22,543 nucleotides of DNA from Gammaproteobacteria bacterium (GTDB taxonomy: Bacteria > Pseudomonadota > Gammaproteobacteria > Steroidobacterales > Steroidobacteraceae): positions 4,350 through 26,892 of the forward strand of contig VBNP01000078.1 in assembly GCA_005877965.1 (NCBI GenBank), written 5' to 3'. The position numbers were made by a program, and so were the translations under genes. Positions 15,523 through 22,543 of the stretch are shown piece by piece (position 1 is the first letter of the stretch; each line of letters begins with the position of its first letter). The notes beneath the pieces are model-generated. The model made no database searches and was not told the origin of the DNA. It worked only from the letters and a program-made list of their open reading frames with translations.

Positions 15523-15858
15523 TCACGTGCCCACGATGCGTGCCGCGATGCCCGCCGCCGTACGTGCCATGACGCCGGGCTCCGGGGGCGGGGGCACTGA
15601 TTCGAGGAACGGCGCTACGTCGCTCAGGTATATGTGTCGTTGCTGCGTTTCTTCCAGCCGCAGAAGCGCCTGATACGCGAGAAACACGTAAGTCTCTTCC
15701 TCGCTGAGCCCGCCAGCTCGAGCAGCCTCGAGGCACTCGCTCACTAAGCTCCCGGGGCGGGCGCCATCGTGTTCGATCGCCCGACGCATGTCGGCGATGC
15801 TCCCAGCGTCCTGCGGAACTTCCGGCTTTACGAGCCAGACCGTTGTAATAGCTTCCAT
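15523..15858 (-). CDS. Hypothetical protein, 111 aa
   Basis: A soluble 111-residue protein, acidic in its first two thirds, with likely helices (DAGSIADMRRAIEHDG, SEEETYVFLAYQALLRLEET) and a proline-rich break (SVPPPPEP) before a short C-terminal helix. No family is recognised and there is no signal peptide or membrane segment. The amino-acid balance looks like real coding sequence. The ATG at 15858 has no clear ribosome binding site, which could mean leaderless translation or a different start. It is divergent from the ArsR-like frame, which opens at the same spot. Confidence 0.55.
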   Translation of the reverse strand: MEAITTVWLVKPEVPQDAGSIADMRRAIEHDGARPGSLVSECLEAARAGGLSEEETYVFLAYQALLRLEETQQRHIYLSDVAPFLESVPPPPEPGVMARTAAGIAARIVGT

Positions 15859-16148
15859 TGTTTAAGCATAGCGACGCGGTTCCGCGCGCCAAGACCGCCA
15901 AAGCCCCTTCTCCGGGTCGGCGGACAACGAACCTGTCCGTCAGGAATTTCCGACAAGCTATACATAACCTGTACCGGCGGCTGATCCAGGCGGGTCCCGA
16001 GGGCCTGGCGGCGAGCGAGAGTGCCGAGCGTCTGGGCATCCCCGCGAACACCCTGTCGTTTCACCTGAAGACTTTAAGTCACGCCCACCTCGTGCACGGC
16101 CGCCCGGACGGCCCGCGGCGTGCTTGCTTTCGACTGGAGCGTCGCTAG
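15858..16148 (+). CDS. Truncated ArsR-family helix-turn-helix regulator
   Basis: A 96-residue frame whose second half is a clear ArsR-type winged helix: LYRRLIQAGPEGLAASESAE, RLGIPANTLSFHLKTLSHAH, LVHGRPDGPRRACF. Family members continue past the wing with a dimerisation helix; here a stop comes straight after FRLERR, so the protein is shortened. There are no metal-binding cysteines in the recognition helix. The only in-frame start upstream is TTG at 15858, with no ribosome binding site; the first 35 residues do not look like the family. It may be a decaying gene. Its TAG interlocks with the TAG of the convergent MFS gene inside CTAG (16145-16148). Confidence 0.5.
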   Translation: MFKHSDAVPRAKTAKAPSPGRRTTNLSVRNFRQAIHNLYRRLIQAGPEGLAASESAERLGIPANTLSFHLKTLSHAHLVHGRPDGPRRACFRLERR

Positions 16149-17476
16149 AGTGAGAAGCTCCGCGCGCGCTCCTGGTCTTTGAGGATGTCGCGCGCAGCGA
16201 GGAACAGGTGCGCGGTGGCCCACAGGCCCGTGGGTACCAGGCACAGCATCGCCAGCCTCAGCGAATCGGCATTCGTGACGTGATTAGGCGCGAACCAGTC
16301 ACTCAAGGCGCCGATAAGCGGGGGTGCGATGACGAGATTGCCGAGATTCGCCAGGAACAGCACCATGGCGCAGAACATCGCCCGCATGCGGCACTGTGCA
16401 AGATTGTTGAGCAGCCCGAAGCCGGGACCGATGTAGAAGTAGATTGCGGGGATGAAGATCCACAACATCGCCTTGGCAAGCGCGAGGTCGCGGGTGTAGT
16501 ACACCACGCCCGAGGCGAGAGTTGCGATGCCGATACCGCCGGCGAGCAGCCACACGATGCGGCGCGCATCGGTCATACCCCTGCGGGCCATCAGGAAGCC
16601 GGTGACGACGGTCGCGATACCTCCACCCCACAGGTGCATGTTCTGCGTCACGACGCCCGCTTCGCCGACGCTCATGTGGTAGGTGCGTTGCAGGAAGGTC
16701 GGTGTCCAGAACATGAGCCCCCAGCCCCACAGCGCGCACACCGCAGTGCCGATCATGACGTGCACCGCGGAGCGTTGCTGCCACAGAAAGCGCAGGGTCT
16801 CCGGAATGGTCGGGGTGTCCTGATCACCCGCATCGAGACAACCGCGCTCGGGTTCGCGTACCGTGAGCCATACCGCGATCCCGGCCAGCACCCCCGGAAT
16901 CCCGAGTGCGAAGAACACCGCGCGCCAGCCGTAGTGATCGGCGATGGCGCCAGCGACGTTGTAGCCTAGCCAGGCGCCGATCGGCGCCCCGAGCGCGAAC
17001 ACCGTGAGTGCCATGGCGCGCCGGTTCGCCGGGAAATAATCGGAGAGCAGCGAATTCGCACCCGGCGTGCCACCGGCTTCTCCGATGGTGACCCCGACGC
17101 GGGCGAAAAAGAACTCCCATGAGGTGCGCGCGAGCCCGCACACGGCGGTCATCACCGACCAGAGGACCAGGCAGGCGGCGACGATGTTACGGCGGTTCTT
17201 GCGGTCGATGAGCCAGGATAGGGGGAATCCCAACACGACGTAGAACAATCCGAACGCGAAACCCGTGAGTATCGCGACGCCCCGGTCCGTGAGATGCAGC
17301 TCGAGCCGGATCGGCTCCAGCACCGTCGACACCACGTAGCGGTCGGCGATGCTCAGGGTGTAAACGAGGCACATCATGATGAGCACGTACCAGCGCTCCA
17401 TGAGGGAGGCCGACTGCAGCGGCGCAATGGCGAGCACCGCGGTCTCGGATGCTACGGTCGACTGCAGCTCGCTCAT
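16145..17476 (-). CDS. MFS transporter, spinster-like
   Basis: A 443-residue inner-membrane protein with about 12 membrane spans. Features include the N-terminal YTLSIADRYVVSTVLEPIR, the inter-helix motif SWLIDRKNRRNIV (MFS motif A, G-x3-D-R/K), and GEAGGTPGANSLLSDYFPANR, typical of spinster-type MFS proteins common in gamma- and alphaproteobacteria. The substrate cannot be deduced; context suggests import of the compound oxidised by the adjacent GMC enzyme. It starts 29 bases after the GMC stop, with no strong ribosome binding site of its own, and is likely co-transcribed. Its stop overlaps that of the ArsR-like gene. Confidence 0.88.
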   Translation of the reverse strand: MSELQSTVASETAVLAIAPLQSASLMERWYVLIMMCLVYTLSIADRYVVSTVLEPIRLELHLTDRGVAILTGFAFGLFYVVLGFPLSWLIDRKNRRNIVAACLVLWSVMTAVCGLARTSWEFFFARVGVTIGEAGGTPGANSLLSDYFPANRRAMALTVFALGAPIGAWLGYNVAGAIADHYGWRAVFFALGIPGVLAGIAVWLTVREPERGCLDAGDQDTPTIPETLRFLWQQRSAVHVMIGTAVCALWGWGLMFWTPTFLQRTYHMSVGEAGVVTQNMHLWGGGIATVVTGFLMARRGMTDARRIVWLLAGGIGIATLASGVVYYTRDLALAKAMLWIFIPAIYFYIGPGFGLLNNLAQCRMRAMFCAMVLFLANLGNLVIAPPLIGALSDWFAPNHVTNADSLRLAMLCLVPTGLWATAHLFLAARDILKDQERARSFSL

Positions 17477-17505
17477 GTGGTGTGGCTCGGGCTCACTCGG
17501 GCAGG

Positions 17506-19137
17506 TTACGCTACCGCAGCGGAGCTGTCTTCGCGAATGAGATCCGCGGCCTTTTCCGCCACCATGAGAGTCGGGGCGTTGATATTGCCCGAGCTGATGT
17601 TCGGAAAGATGGCGGCATCCACCACACGCAGGCCGCTGACCCCGTGCACCCGCAGCCGCGGATCGACCACCGACGCGTGCGGATCTGCGCCCATGGCGCA
17701 GGTCCCACAGGCGTGGAACACCGAGCCGGCGCGCCGGCGAAAGTCCGCCAGCACCTCGGCATCGGACTGCACCCGCGCACCCGGCTCGCGCTCGCTCTCG
17801 ATCACCGCCGCGAGCGCCGGCGCAGCGGCGATCCGCCGCACGACCCGCGCGCCCTCATACACGTCCTGCACGTCCGCTTCGGTGGCGAGGGAATTCGGGG
17901 AGATCGCCGGACTTGCCAGCGGATCGCTCGAGCAGACATGCACGCTGCCGCGGCTGCTCGGCCGGCAGGTGTTGAAGGACATGAGGAACCCCGGGAACGG
18001 GTCGGGGTTCAGCAGGCGCCGTCTGGGTCCGACGGTGGTGGTGCTGTAACTGGCCGGGTTGAAGTAGATGTGCAGGTTCGGGCGCGTCAGCTGTGCGCGG
18101 CTGCGCAGGAAGGCGCCGGCCTGATTGACGCTCATGGCGAGCGGACCGCGCCGTCCCAGGGCGTAGCGCAGCGCCGCTTTCACCTTGCCGAGAAAGGGCG
18201 CCAGCTGTTCGTTCAGGGTCGGGACCCGCGAGCGGTAGAAATATGATAGCGCGAGGTGGTCCTGCAGGCCGCCTCCGACTGCGGGCGAGTCGGCGATGAC
18301 CGGAATGTGGAACTGCCGCAGCAGCTGCGCGTCCCCGATGCCGGAGAGCTCGAGCAGTTGCGGCGAGTTGACCGCCCCGGCCGCCAGCAGCACCTCAAGG
18401 CGCGCGTGCGCCTGCCGCCGCGTACCCCCGCGCAGGTACTCCACTCCCACCGCGCGCGAGCCCGAAAACAACACCCGCGTGACGTGCGCGCGCAGGCGCA
18501 GGTCGAGATTGGCGCGCCGCCGGATGGGCCGCAGGTACGCGTTGGCGCTCGAGACGCGCACGCCATCCTTGATGGTCACGTGCCACAGGCCCGCGCCTTC
18601 GGCCTGCGCACCGTTGAAGTCGTGCGTGTGCGCGATGCCGACGCTTGCGCACGCCTCGAGGAAGGTCGCACACAATGGATGCACGCTTGCCGACACGTCG
18701 CTCACGTGCACCGGACCGCCGGCGCCGTGGAATTCGGACGCGCCCCAGGCGTGATCCTCGAGCTTCTTGAAGTAGGGCAATAGCTCGCTCCAGGACCAGC
18801 CGGGATTGCCCGCCGCGCGCCAGTCGTCGAAGTCCGCGGGCTGCCCGCGCACGTACACCATGGCGTTGATGGAGCTCGAACCCCCCAGCACCTTGCCGCG
18901 CGGCCAGAAGGCGCTGCGGTTGTCGAGCGCCGGATCAGGCTCCGCCTGGTACATCCAGTTGAAGCGGGGATCGTTGAAGGTGCGGCCGTAGCCGATCGGC
19001 ACCTGGATCCACGGCGAGCGGTCGCCGCCGCCGGCTTCGAGCAGCAGCACGCGATGCCCGCCGCCGGTGGTCAGGCGGTTGGCGAGCACGCAGCCGGCAG
19101 AGCCGGCGCCCACGATGATGTAGTCATACTCGCTCAT
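17506..19137 (-). CDS. GMC-family FAD-dependent oxidoreductase
   Basis: A 543-residue flavoprotein of the glucose-methanol-choline family, of normal length. The FAD-binding Rossmann motif GAGSAG is at 10-15; the GMC signature GKVLGGSSSINAMVYVRG is at 81-98; the second signature GAVNSPQLLELSGIG is mid-protein; the C-terminal catalytic block has His (FHACGTC, about 475) and Asn (NINAPT, about 518-520). It resembles choline and alcohol dehydrogenases of the BetA/AlkJ type, oxidising an alcohol to an aldehyde. Choline is possible, given the Rieske and methyltransferase genes nearby, but not shown. It has no signal peptide. No clear ribosome binding site precedes ATG 19137, only 20 bases from the divergent gene's ATG. 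Confidence 0.92.
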   Translation of the reverse strand: MSEYDYIIVGAGSAGCVLANRLTTGGGHRVLLLEAGGGDRSPWIQVPIGYGRTFNDPRFNWMYQAEPDPALDNRSAFWPRGKVLGGSSSINAMVYVRGQPADFDDWRAAGNPGWSWSELLPYFKKLEDHAWGASEFHGAGGPVHVSDVSASVHPLCATFLEACASVGIAHTHDFNGAQAEGAGLWHVTIKDGVRVSSANAYLRPIRRRANLDLRLRAHVTRVLFSGSRAVGVEYLRGGTRRQAHARLEVLLAAGAVNSPQLLELSGIGDAQLLRQFHIPVIADSPAVGGGLQDHLALSYFYRSRVPTLNEQLAPFLGKVKAALRYALGRRGPLAMSVNQAGAFLRSRAQLTRPNLHIYFNPASYSTTTVGPRRRLLNPDPFPGFLMSFNTCRPSSRGSVHVCSSDPLASPAISPNSLATEADVQDVYEGARVVRRIAAAPALAAVIESEREPGARVQSDAEVLADFRRRAGSVFHACGTCAMGADPHASVVDPRLRVHGVSGLRVVDAAIFPNISSGNINAPTLMVAEKAADLIREDSSAAVA

Positions 19138-19148
19138 GTGTGCTAAAG

Positions 19149-19160
19149 CATCGCGCGATG
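19149..19160. promoter_or_regulatory. 12-bp palindrome at the divergent start site
   Basis: CATCGCGCGATG is a perfect 12-bp palindrome covering the ATG of the enolase-superfamily gene and ending 11 bases from the GMC start codon. With only 20 bases between the two starts, a protein bound here would affect both genes. An operator role is inference. Confidence 0.3.
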
Positions 19161-20345
19161 AAACTGACTGACATCAGGACGTTCATCGCCGGCAACCCGG
19201 CCCCGGGCGTCGGCGGACGCTACTTCGTGTTCGTGAAGCTCACCACCAACGGCAACGTTCACGGGGTGGGGGAGGCCTACTGCGTGCCGTTTCATCCCGA
19301 GGTGGTGACGCGCATGCTCACGGATGTCTTCGAGCGCTTCCTCGCGGGCGAGGACCCGCACAACATCGAGAGCATCTGGCGGCGCGTGTACTGCGCAGGC
19401 TACACGCAGCATCCGGACCTGTCGCTCATGGGGGTGTTGAGTGCGCTCGAGATGGCCTGCTGGGACATCATCGGCAAGGAAGCGAACCAGCCCGTCTACA
19501 ACCTGCTGGGCGGCCGGGTGCACGAGCGGCTGCGCTCCTACACATATATCTATGCGCGCCCCGGAGACCGGAGCGACGTGTACCAGGATCCGGATCTCGC
19601 GGCCGAGCGCGCCGTGGAATACCTGGCGCAGGGCTTCACCGCCTTGAAGTTTGATCCGGCCGGACCCTACACGGCCTTCGATGGCCGGCAGCTGTCGCTC
19701 GCGGCGCTCGATCTGTGCGAGCGCTTCATGCGCCAGCTGCGTGAGGCCGTCGGCTCGCAGGCCGACCTGCTGTTCGGCACCCACGGGCAGATGACCGCCG
19801 CGGGCGCGATTCGCCTCGCCCGGCGCCTCGAGCGCTACGATCCCCTGTGGTTCGAGGAGCCGGTGCCGCCGGATGCGCCCGAGGAGATGGCGCGCGTGGC
19901 GCGCGCCACCAGCATCCCGATCGCCACCGGCGAGCGCCTCGCCACCAAGTACGATTTCGCGCGCCTGCTGAGCGTCGGGGGCGCGGCCATCCTGCAGATG
20001 AACCTGGGGCGCGTCGGGGGGATCCTCGAGGCGAAGAAGATCGCAGCGCTCGCCGAGGTGCACCATGTGCAGCTCGCGCCACACCTGTATTGCGGGCCGG
20101 TCGTGGGCGCCGCCAACATCCAGCTCGCCACCTGCAGCCCGAACTTCCTCATACTCGAGGGTATCGAGCGCTGGCAGGGGTTTCATGCCGATGTGCTCGT
20201 CAAACCCATCCGTTGGGAGGCGGGGTACGTGATCCCGCCGACGGAGCCCGGTCTCGGCGTCGAGCTCAACGAGGAGCTCATCGCGCGCCACCCCTACCGT
20301 GGCAGGCAGCTGCACCTGGAAATGGCCGGCAAACCACTGGCGTAG
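19158..20345 (+). CDS. Enolase-superfamily (mandelate racemase/galactonate dehydratase-like) enzyme
   Basis: A 395-residue protein with the capping domain (1-125) and a barrel domain. Family blocks are FEEPVPPD (232-239, metal-ligand Glu), IPIATGERL (253-261, Glu 259) and APHLYCGP (307-314, with His 309), which place it near galactonate/mannonate dehydratases that dehydrate acid sugars. The first metal ligand, usually Asp in D-x-H-G, is replaced: the sequence reads LLFGTHGQ (205-211). ATG at 19158 (MKLTDIRTF) is chosen over GTG at 19140 because it matches the family start. It is divergent from GMC and convergent with the Rieske gene, 7 bases apart. The substrate is unknown. Confidence 0.87.
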   Translation: MKLTDIRTFIAGNPAPGVGGRYFVFVKLTTNGNVHGVGEAYCVPFHPEVVTRMLTDVFERFLAGEDPHNIESIWRRVYCAGYTQHPDLSLMGVLSALEMACWDIIGKEANQPVYNLLGGRVHERLRSYTYIYARPGDRSDVYQDPDLAAERAVEYLAQGFTALKFDPAGPYTAFDGRQLSLAALDLCERFMRQLREAVGSQADLLFGTHGQMTAAGAIRLARRLERYDPLWFEEPVPPDAPEEMARVARATSIPIATGERLATKYDFARLLSVGGAAILQMNLGRVGGILEAKKIAALAEVHHVQLAPHLYCGPVVGAANIQLATCSPNFLILEGIERWQGFHADVLVKPIRWEAGYVIPPTEPGLGVELNEELIARHPYRGRQLHLEMAGKPLA

Positions 20346-20352
20346 GCACTCT

Positions 20353-21657
20353 CTACAGGCGCATTTCGGCGCGCAGGCGTTCTTCGTACCAGACGTGGAA
20401 CAGTTTCACCATGTACTCACTCGCCGCGATCGGGCCGGGCTCGTAGGCGGGACTGGACGCGCCGCGCTGCGTTTCCGCGACAAACGCCGCGTCCTGCGCG
20501 TTGGTGGCGTTCCACACGCTGGTGAGCTTCTCCAGATCGTAGTCGCGACCCTCCTGCGCGTCGGCGTGCACCAGCCAGGTGCTGCGTACCAGCGTGCGTC
20601 CGCGCTCGAGCGGCAGTGTCGCGAAGGTGAGCGCGTGATCGGAGAGGAAATGGAACCAGGCGTTGGGTTGGGTATGAAAGTGCAGGGTGCCGAGGCGCGG
20701 CTCCTTGAGATCCCCTAACAGGCGGCGCGAGGCCACGCGGGTGTCCGCGGTCATGGACTCACCGGCGCCGTCGAGCACCAGGCGCTCGGTGCGAAAGGCC
20801 GTAGGCCGACCGTGCAGCTGCTCGATCTCAGCCCACGGCAGGCCGGCGCGCGCCCACAGCGCTTCCTGCACCGGGCGGGCGCTCTGGTAACGAGCGTAGG
20901 TGGCGCGCTCCGGCGCGGACATGCGCTCCGGGTCGATCTCGCCGAAGAAATCGAAAAGGGAGCACAGCAGCTCCGGATGTCCCGCGCAATGGAAGCACTC
21001 GCGGTTGTTCTCGATGGTGAGCTTCCAGTTGCCGTGCTCGATGATGTCGACCTGCTTGGCGACCTTGGCGCGCGTGAGCCCGTGGGGCGCGAGATACGGC
21101 GTCATGCGCTGCAGCATGTCGTCGAAATCATCCGGCGGCTCATCGGCCAGACACACGAATACGAGGCCGGCGAGTGTCTTCACGTGCACGGGCTTGAGGC
21201 GCCGCTGCGCCGCGGGGGCCTCTCCGGTGGCGCCGCAACCGATGACCCGGCCGTCGAGGTCGTAGGTCCAGCGATGGTACGGGCACTGCAGCGTCGCGCC
21301 GGCGATGCCGGAGTCCTGCAGCAGGATGCGCGAGCCGCGATGCCGGCAGGTGTTGTGGAAGGCGCCGATCGAGCCGTCGTCGCGCCGCACGATGAAAATC
21401 GGCCAGGGACCGATCTGGAACGTGCGGTAATCGCCGCCCTCGGGAATCTCGGGCTCGCTGGCCACGAACAGCCAATGACGGCCGAAGAGGTATTCGAGCT
21501 CGGCCGCATACAGCGGCTCATCGGTGAAGAACGGCCCGGGCAGGGCGAAGCCGGGCTTGCACGCCCCGAGCAGCGATGCCACGTGCCGTCGCAGGGGTTC
21601 TGCGGCCGGCGCTGCGTGCCGCGAAGCGCCAAGGGAGGAGGAGGGTGATGCGTTCAT
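20353..21657 (-). CDS. Rieske oxygenase alpha subunit, betaine-demethylase-like
   Basis: A 434-residue ring-hydroxylase-type oxygenase. The Rieske [2Fe-2S] ligands are CRH at 104-106 and CPYH at 125-128. The mononuclear-iron region reads WKLTIENNRECFHCAGHPEL (211-230), with a likely Asp ligand in QDAAFVAETQRG (389). The NNRECFHC block is typical of glycine-betaine monooxygenase (GbcA) and related N-demethylases rather than aromatic dioxygenases. The two His lie three residues apart (HCAGH) instead of the usual four. Such enzymes need a reductase partner; none is encoded in the window. It is divergent from the methyltransferase gene, sharing a 137-base promoter region, and its start ATG 21657 has only weak ribosome binding. 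Confidence 0.88.
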   Translation of the reverse strand: MNASPSSSLGASRHAAPAAEPLRRHVASLLGACKPGFALPGPFFTDEPLYAAELEYLFGRHWLFVASEPEIPEGGDYRTFQIGPWPIFIVRRDDGSIGAFHNTCRHRGSRILLQDSGIAGATLQCPYHRWTYDLDGRVIGCGATGEAPAAQRRLKPVHVKTLAGLVFVCLADEPPDDFDDMLQRMTPYLAPHGLTRAKVAKQVDIIEHGNWKLTIENNRECFHCAGHPELLCSLFDFFGEIDPERMSAPERATYARYQSARPVQEALWARAGLPWAEIEQLHGRPTAFRTERLVLDGAGESMTADTRVASRRLLGDLKEPRLGTLHFHTQPNAWFHFLSDHALTFATLPLERGRTLVRSTWLVHADAQEGRDYDLEKLTSVWNATNAQDAAFVAETQRGASSPAYEPGPIAASEYMVKLFHVWYEERLRAEMRL

Positions 21658-21794
21658 CGGGTGCTCACGAGGTTAAGCTTCCTGGAGTCGTGCAGGGCAT
21701 CAAAGCCTAGAAATTGAATAGCCCCATCTAAAAAAGAGGCATCGGGGCGCCAAGGACCCCTATTAGAATGTAGCGCGCCTCAAGGGAGAAACCC

Positions 21795-22543
21795 ATGGCA
21801 TCCAGGGCCAAAGTCAAATCAACCGCAAAAACCGCTCCCGGCAGCCGCGCCGGCAAGGGAAATGGCGCCGGGCGAGACCTGCTGGCACGCCTGAGGCGAG
21901 GAGCGGTGATCTGCGCGGAGGGGTACGTATTCGAGCTCGAGCGCCGCGGCTACCTGCAGGCGGGCGCCTTCGTGCCCGAGGTGCTGTTCGATCACCCCGA
22001 GGTGGTCGAGCAGCTGCACATGGACTTCGTGCACGCAGGCTCGGACGTGACCCAGGCGCTCACCTACTACGTGCATCGCGAGAAGCTGCGGGTCATCGGG
22101 CGCGAGAAGGATCTGGTGCCGATGAACCGGGCGGCGCTCAAGATCGCCAAATCGGTGGCGCGCAAAACCGGAACGCTGTTCGCCGGGGACCTGTGCAACA
22201 CCAACATCTACGATCCGGCCGACAAGCGCTCGATCAAGGAGGTGGAGCGGATCTTTGACGAGCAGGTGGGCTGGGCGGTCGAGGCGGGCGTCGACTACTT
22301 CGTCGCCGAGACCCTGGGGTGGGCCGGCGAAGCGCTCATGGCGCTGGAGGCGATCCGCAGGCACTCGAAGGTGCCGGCGGTCGTCACTTTCGCCATGCAC
22401 CGCGAGGAGCTCACGCGGGATGGCCTCACTCCGGCGCAAGCGTGCCAGCGCCTGGAAGCGGCCGGCGCGGATGTGGTCGGACTCAACTGCCACCGCGGCC
22501 CCGCGACCATGATGCCGCTCATCAGACAGATCCGCGCGGCCGT
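21795..22543 (+). CDS. Betaine-homocysteine S-methyltransferase-like protein (3' partial)
   Basis: The first 249 codons of a homocysteine S-methyltransferase-family protein that runs off the window. After a basic, low-complexity N-terminal tail (about 1-28) come AEGYVFELERRGYLQAGAFV, HAGSDVTQALTYYVHREKL, FAGDLCNTNIYDP, VDYFVAETLGWAGEALMALE and GLNCHRGP. The last contains the first zinc-ligand cysteine; the expected Cys-Cys pair lies beyond the end. BHMT-type enzymes move a methyl group from a betaine to homocysteine to make methionine. ATG at 21795 follows GGGAGA. The neighbouring Rieske demethylase supports a methylamine/betaine role. Confidence 0.87.
   Translation, partial: MASRAKVKSTAKTAPGSRAGKGNGAGRDLLARLRRGAVICAEGYVFELERRGYLQAGAFVPEVLFDHPEVVEQLHMDFVHAGSDVTQALTYYVHREKLRVIGREKDLVPMNRAALKIAKSVARKTGTLFAGDLCNTNIYDPADKRSIKEVERIFDEQVGWAVEAGVDYFVAETLGWAGEALMALEAIRRHSKVPAVVTFAMHREELTRDGLTPAQACQRLEAAGADVVGLNCHRGPATMMPLIRQIRAA

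Noticed and set aside
19143..20315. 390-codon - strand frame opposite the enolase-superfamily gene
   Set aside because: The + frame has clear family motifs; the - frame is compositionally a shadow.
21658..21794. Promoter pair for Rieske and BHMT-like genes (TTGAAT at 21714, TAGAAT at 21764)
   Set aside because: The boxes are not at a workable distance from each other; a promoter surely exists here but cannot be placed.

Overview
This GC-rich window looks like a chromosomal segment of a gammaproteobacterium. The order infC-rpmI-rplT-pheS-pheT-ihfA-merR followed by tRNA-Pro is the conserved translation/IHF block of that class. Protein styles (spinster-type MFS, GMC dehydrogenase, Rieske oxygenase) would fit a Xanthomonadales, Nevskiales or Steroidobacter-like soil or water bacterium, but the exact taxon is inference.

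Region 1 (1-5028) is core genome on the + strand: the end of infC, ribosomal proteins L35 and L20, both phenylalanyl-tRNA synthetase subunits (stop/start overlap), IHF alpha, a MerR-type regulator overlapping ihfA, a terminator-like hairpin and tRNA-Pro(GGG).

Region 2 (5029-16148) looks accessory and begins directly behind the tRNA. It holds a secreted Asp-box (BNR) protein in visibly more AT-rich DNA, a fossil 3' end of an aldehyde dehydrogenase, a DUF1275/YoaK-type membrane protein, and a leftward three-gene operon (13633-8174). That operon encodes a Sec-exported single-CxxCH protein, a large double-CxxCH protein with a LamG domain, and a Tat-exported protein with remote DUF1501 likeness. 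It resembles, in strongly diverged form, the planctomycete-type heme protein/DUF1501 pairs of unknown function, and is the best candidate here for an undescribed system. Several small orphan genes follow: a small membrane protein, a small secreted protein, a hypothetical protein and a truncated ArsR-like regulator. No integrase, transposase or CRISPR array is visible.

Region 3 (16145-22543) is a catabolic cluster: GMC oxidoreductase then MFS transporter on the - strand, a divergent enolase-superfamily enzyme, a Rieske oxygenase of the betaine-demethylase type, and a divergent betaine-homocysteine methyltransferase-like gene running off the end. Together they suggest uptake and oxidative breakdown of a quaternary amine or acid-sugar-like compound with methyl transfer to homocysteine. 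The substrate cannot be read from the sequence.
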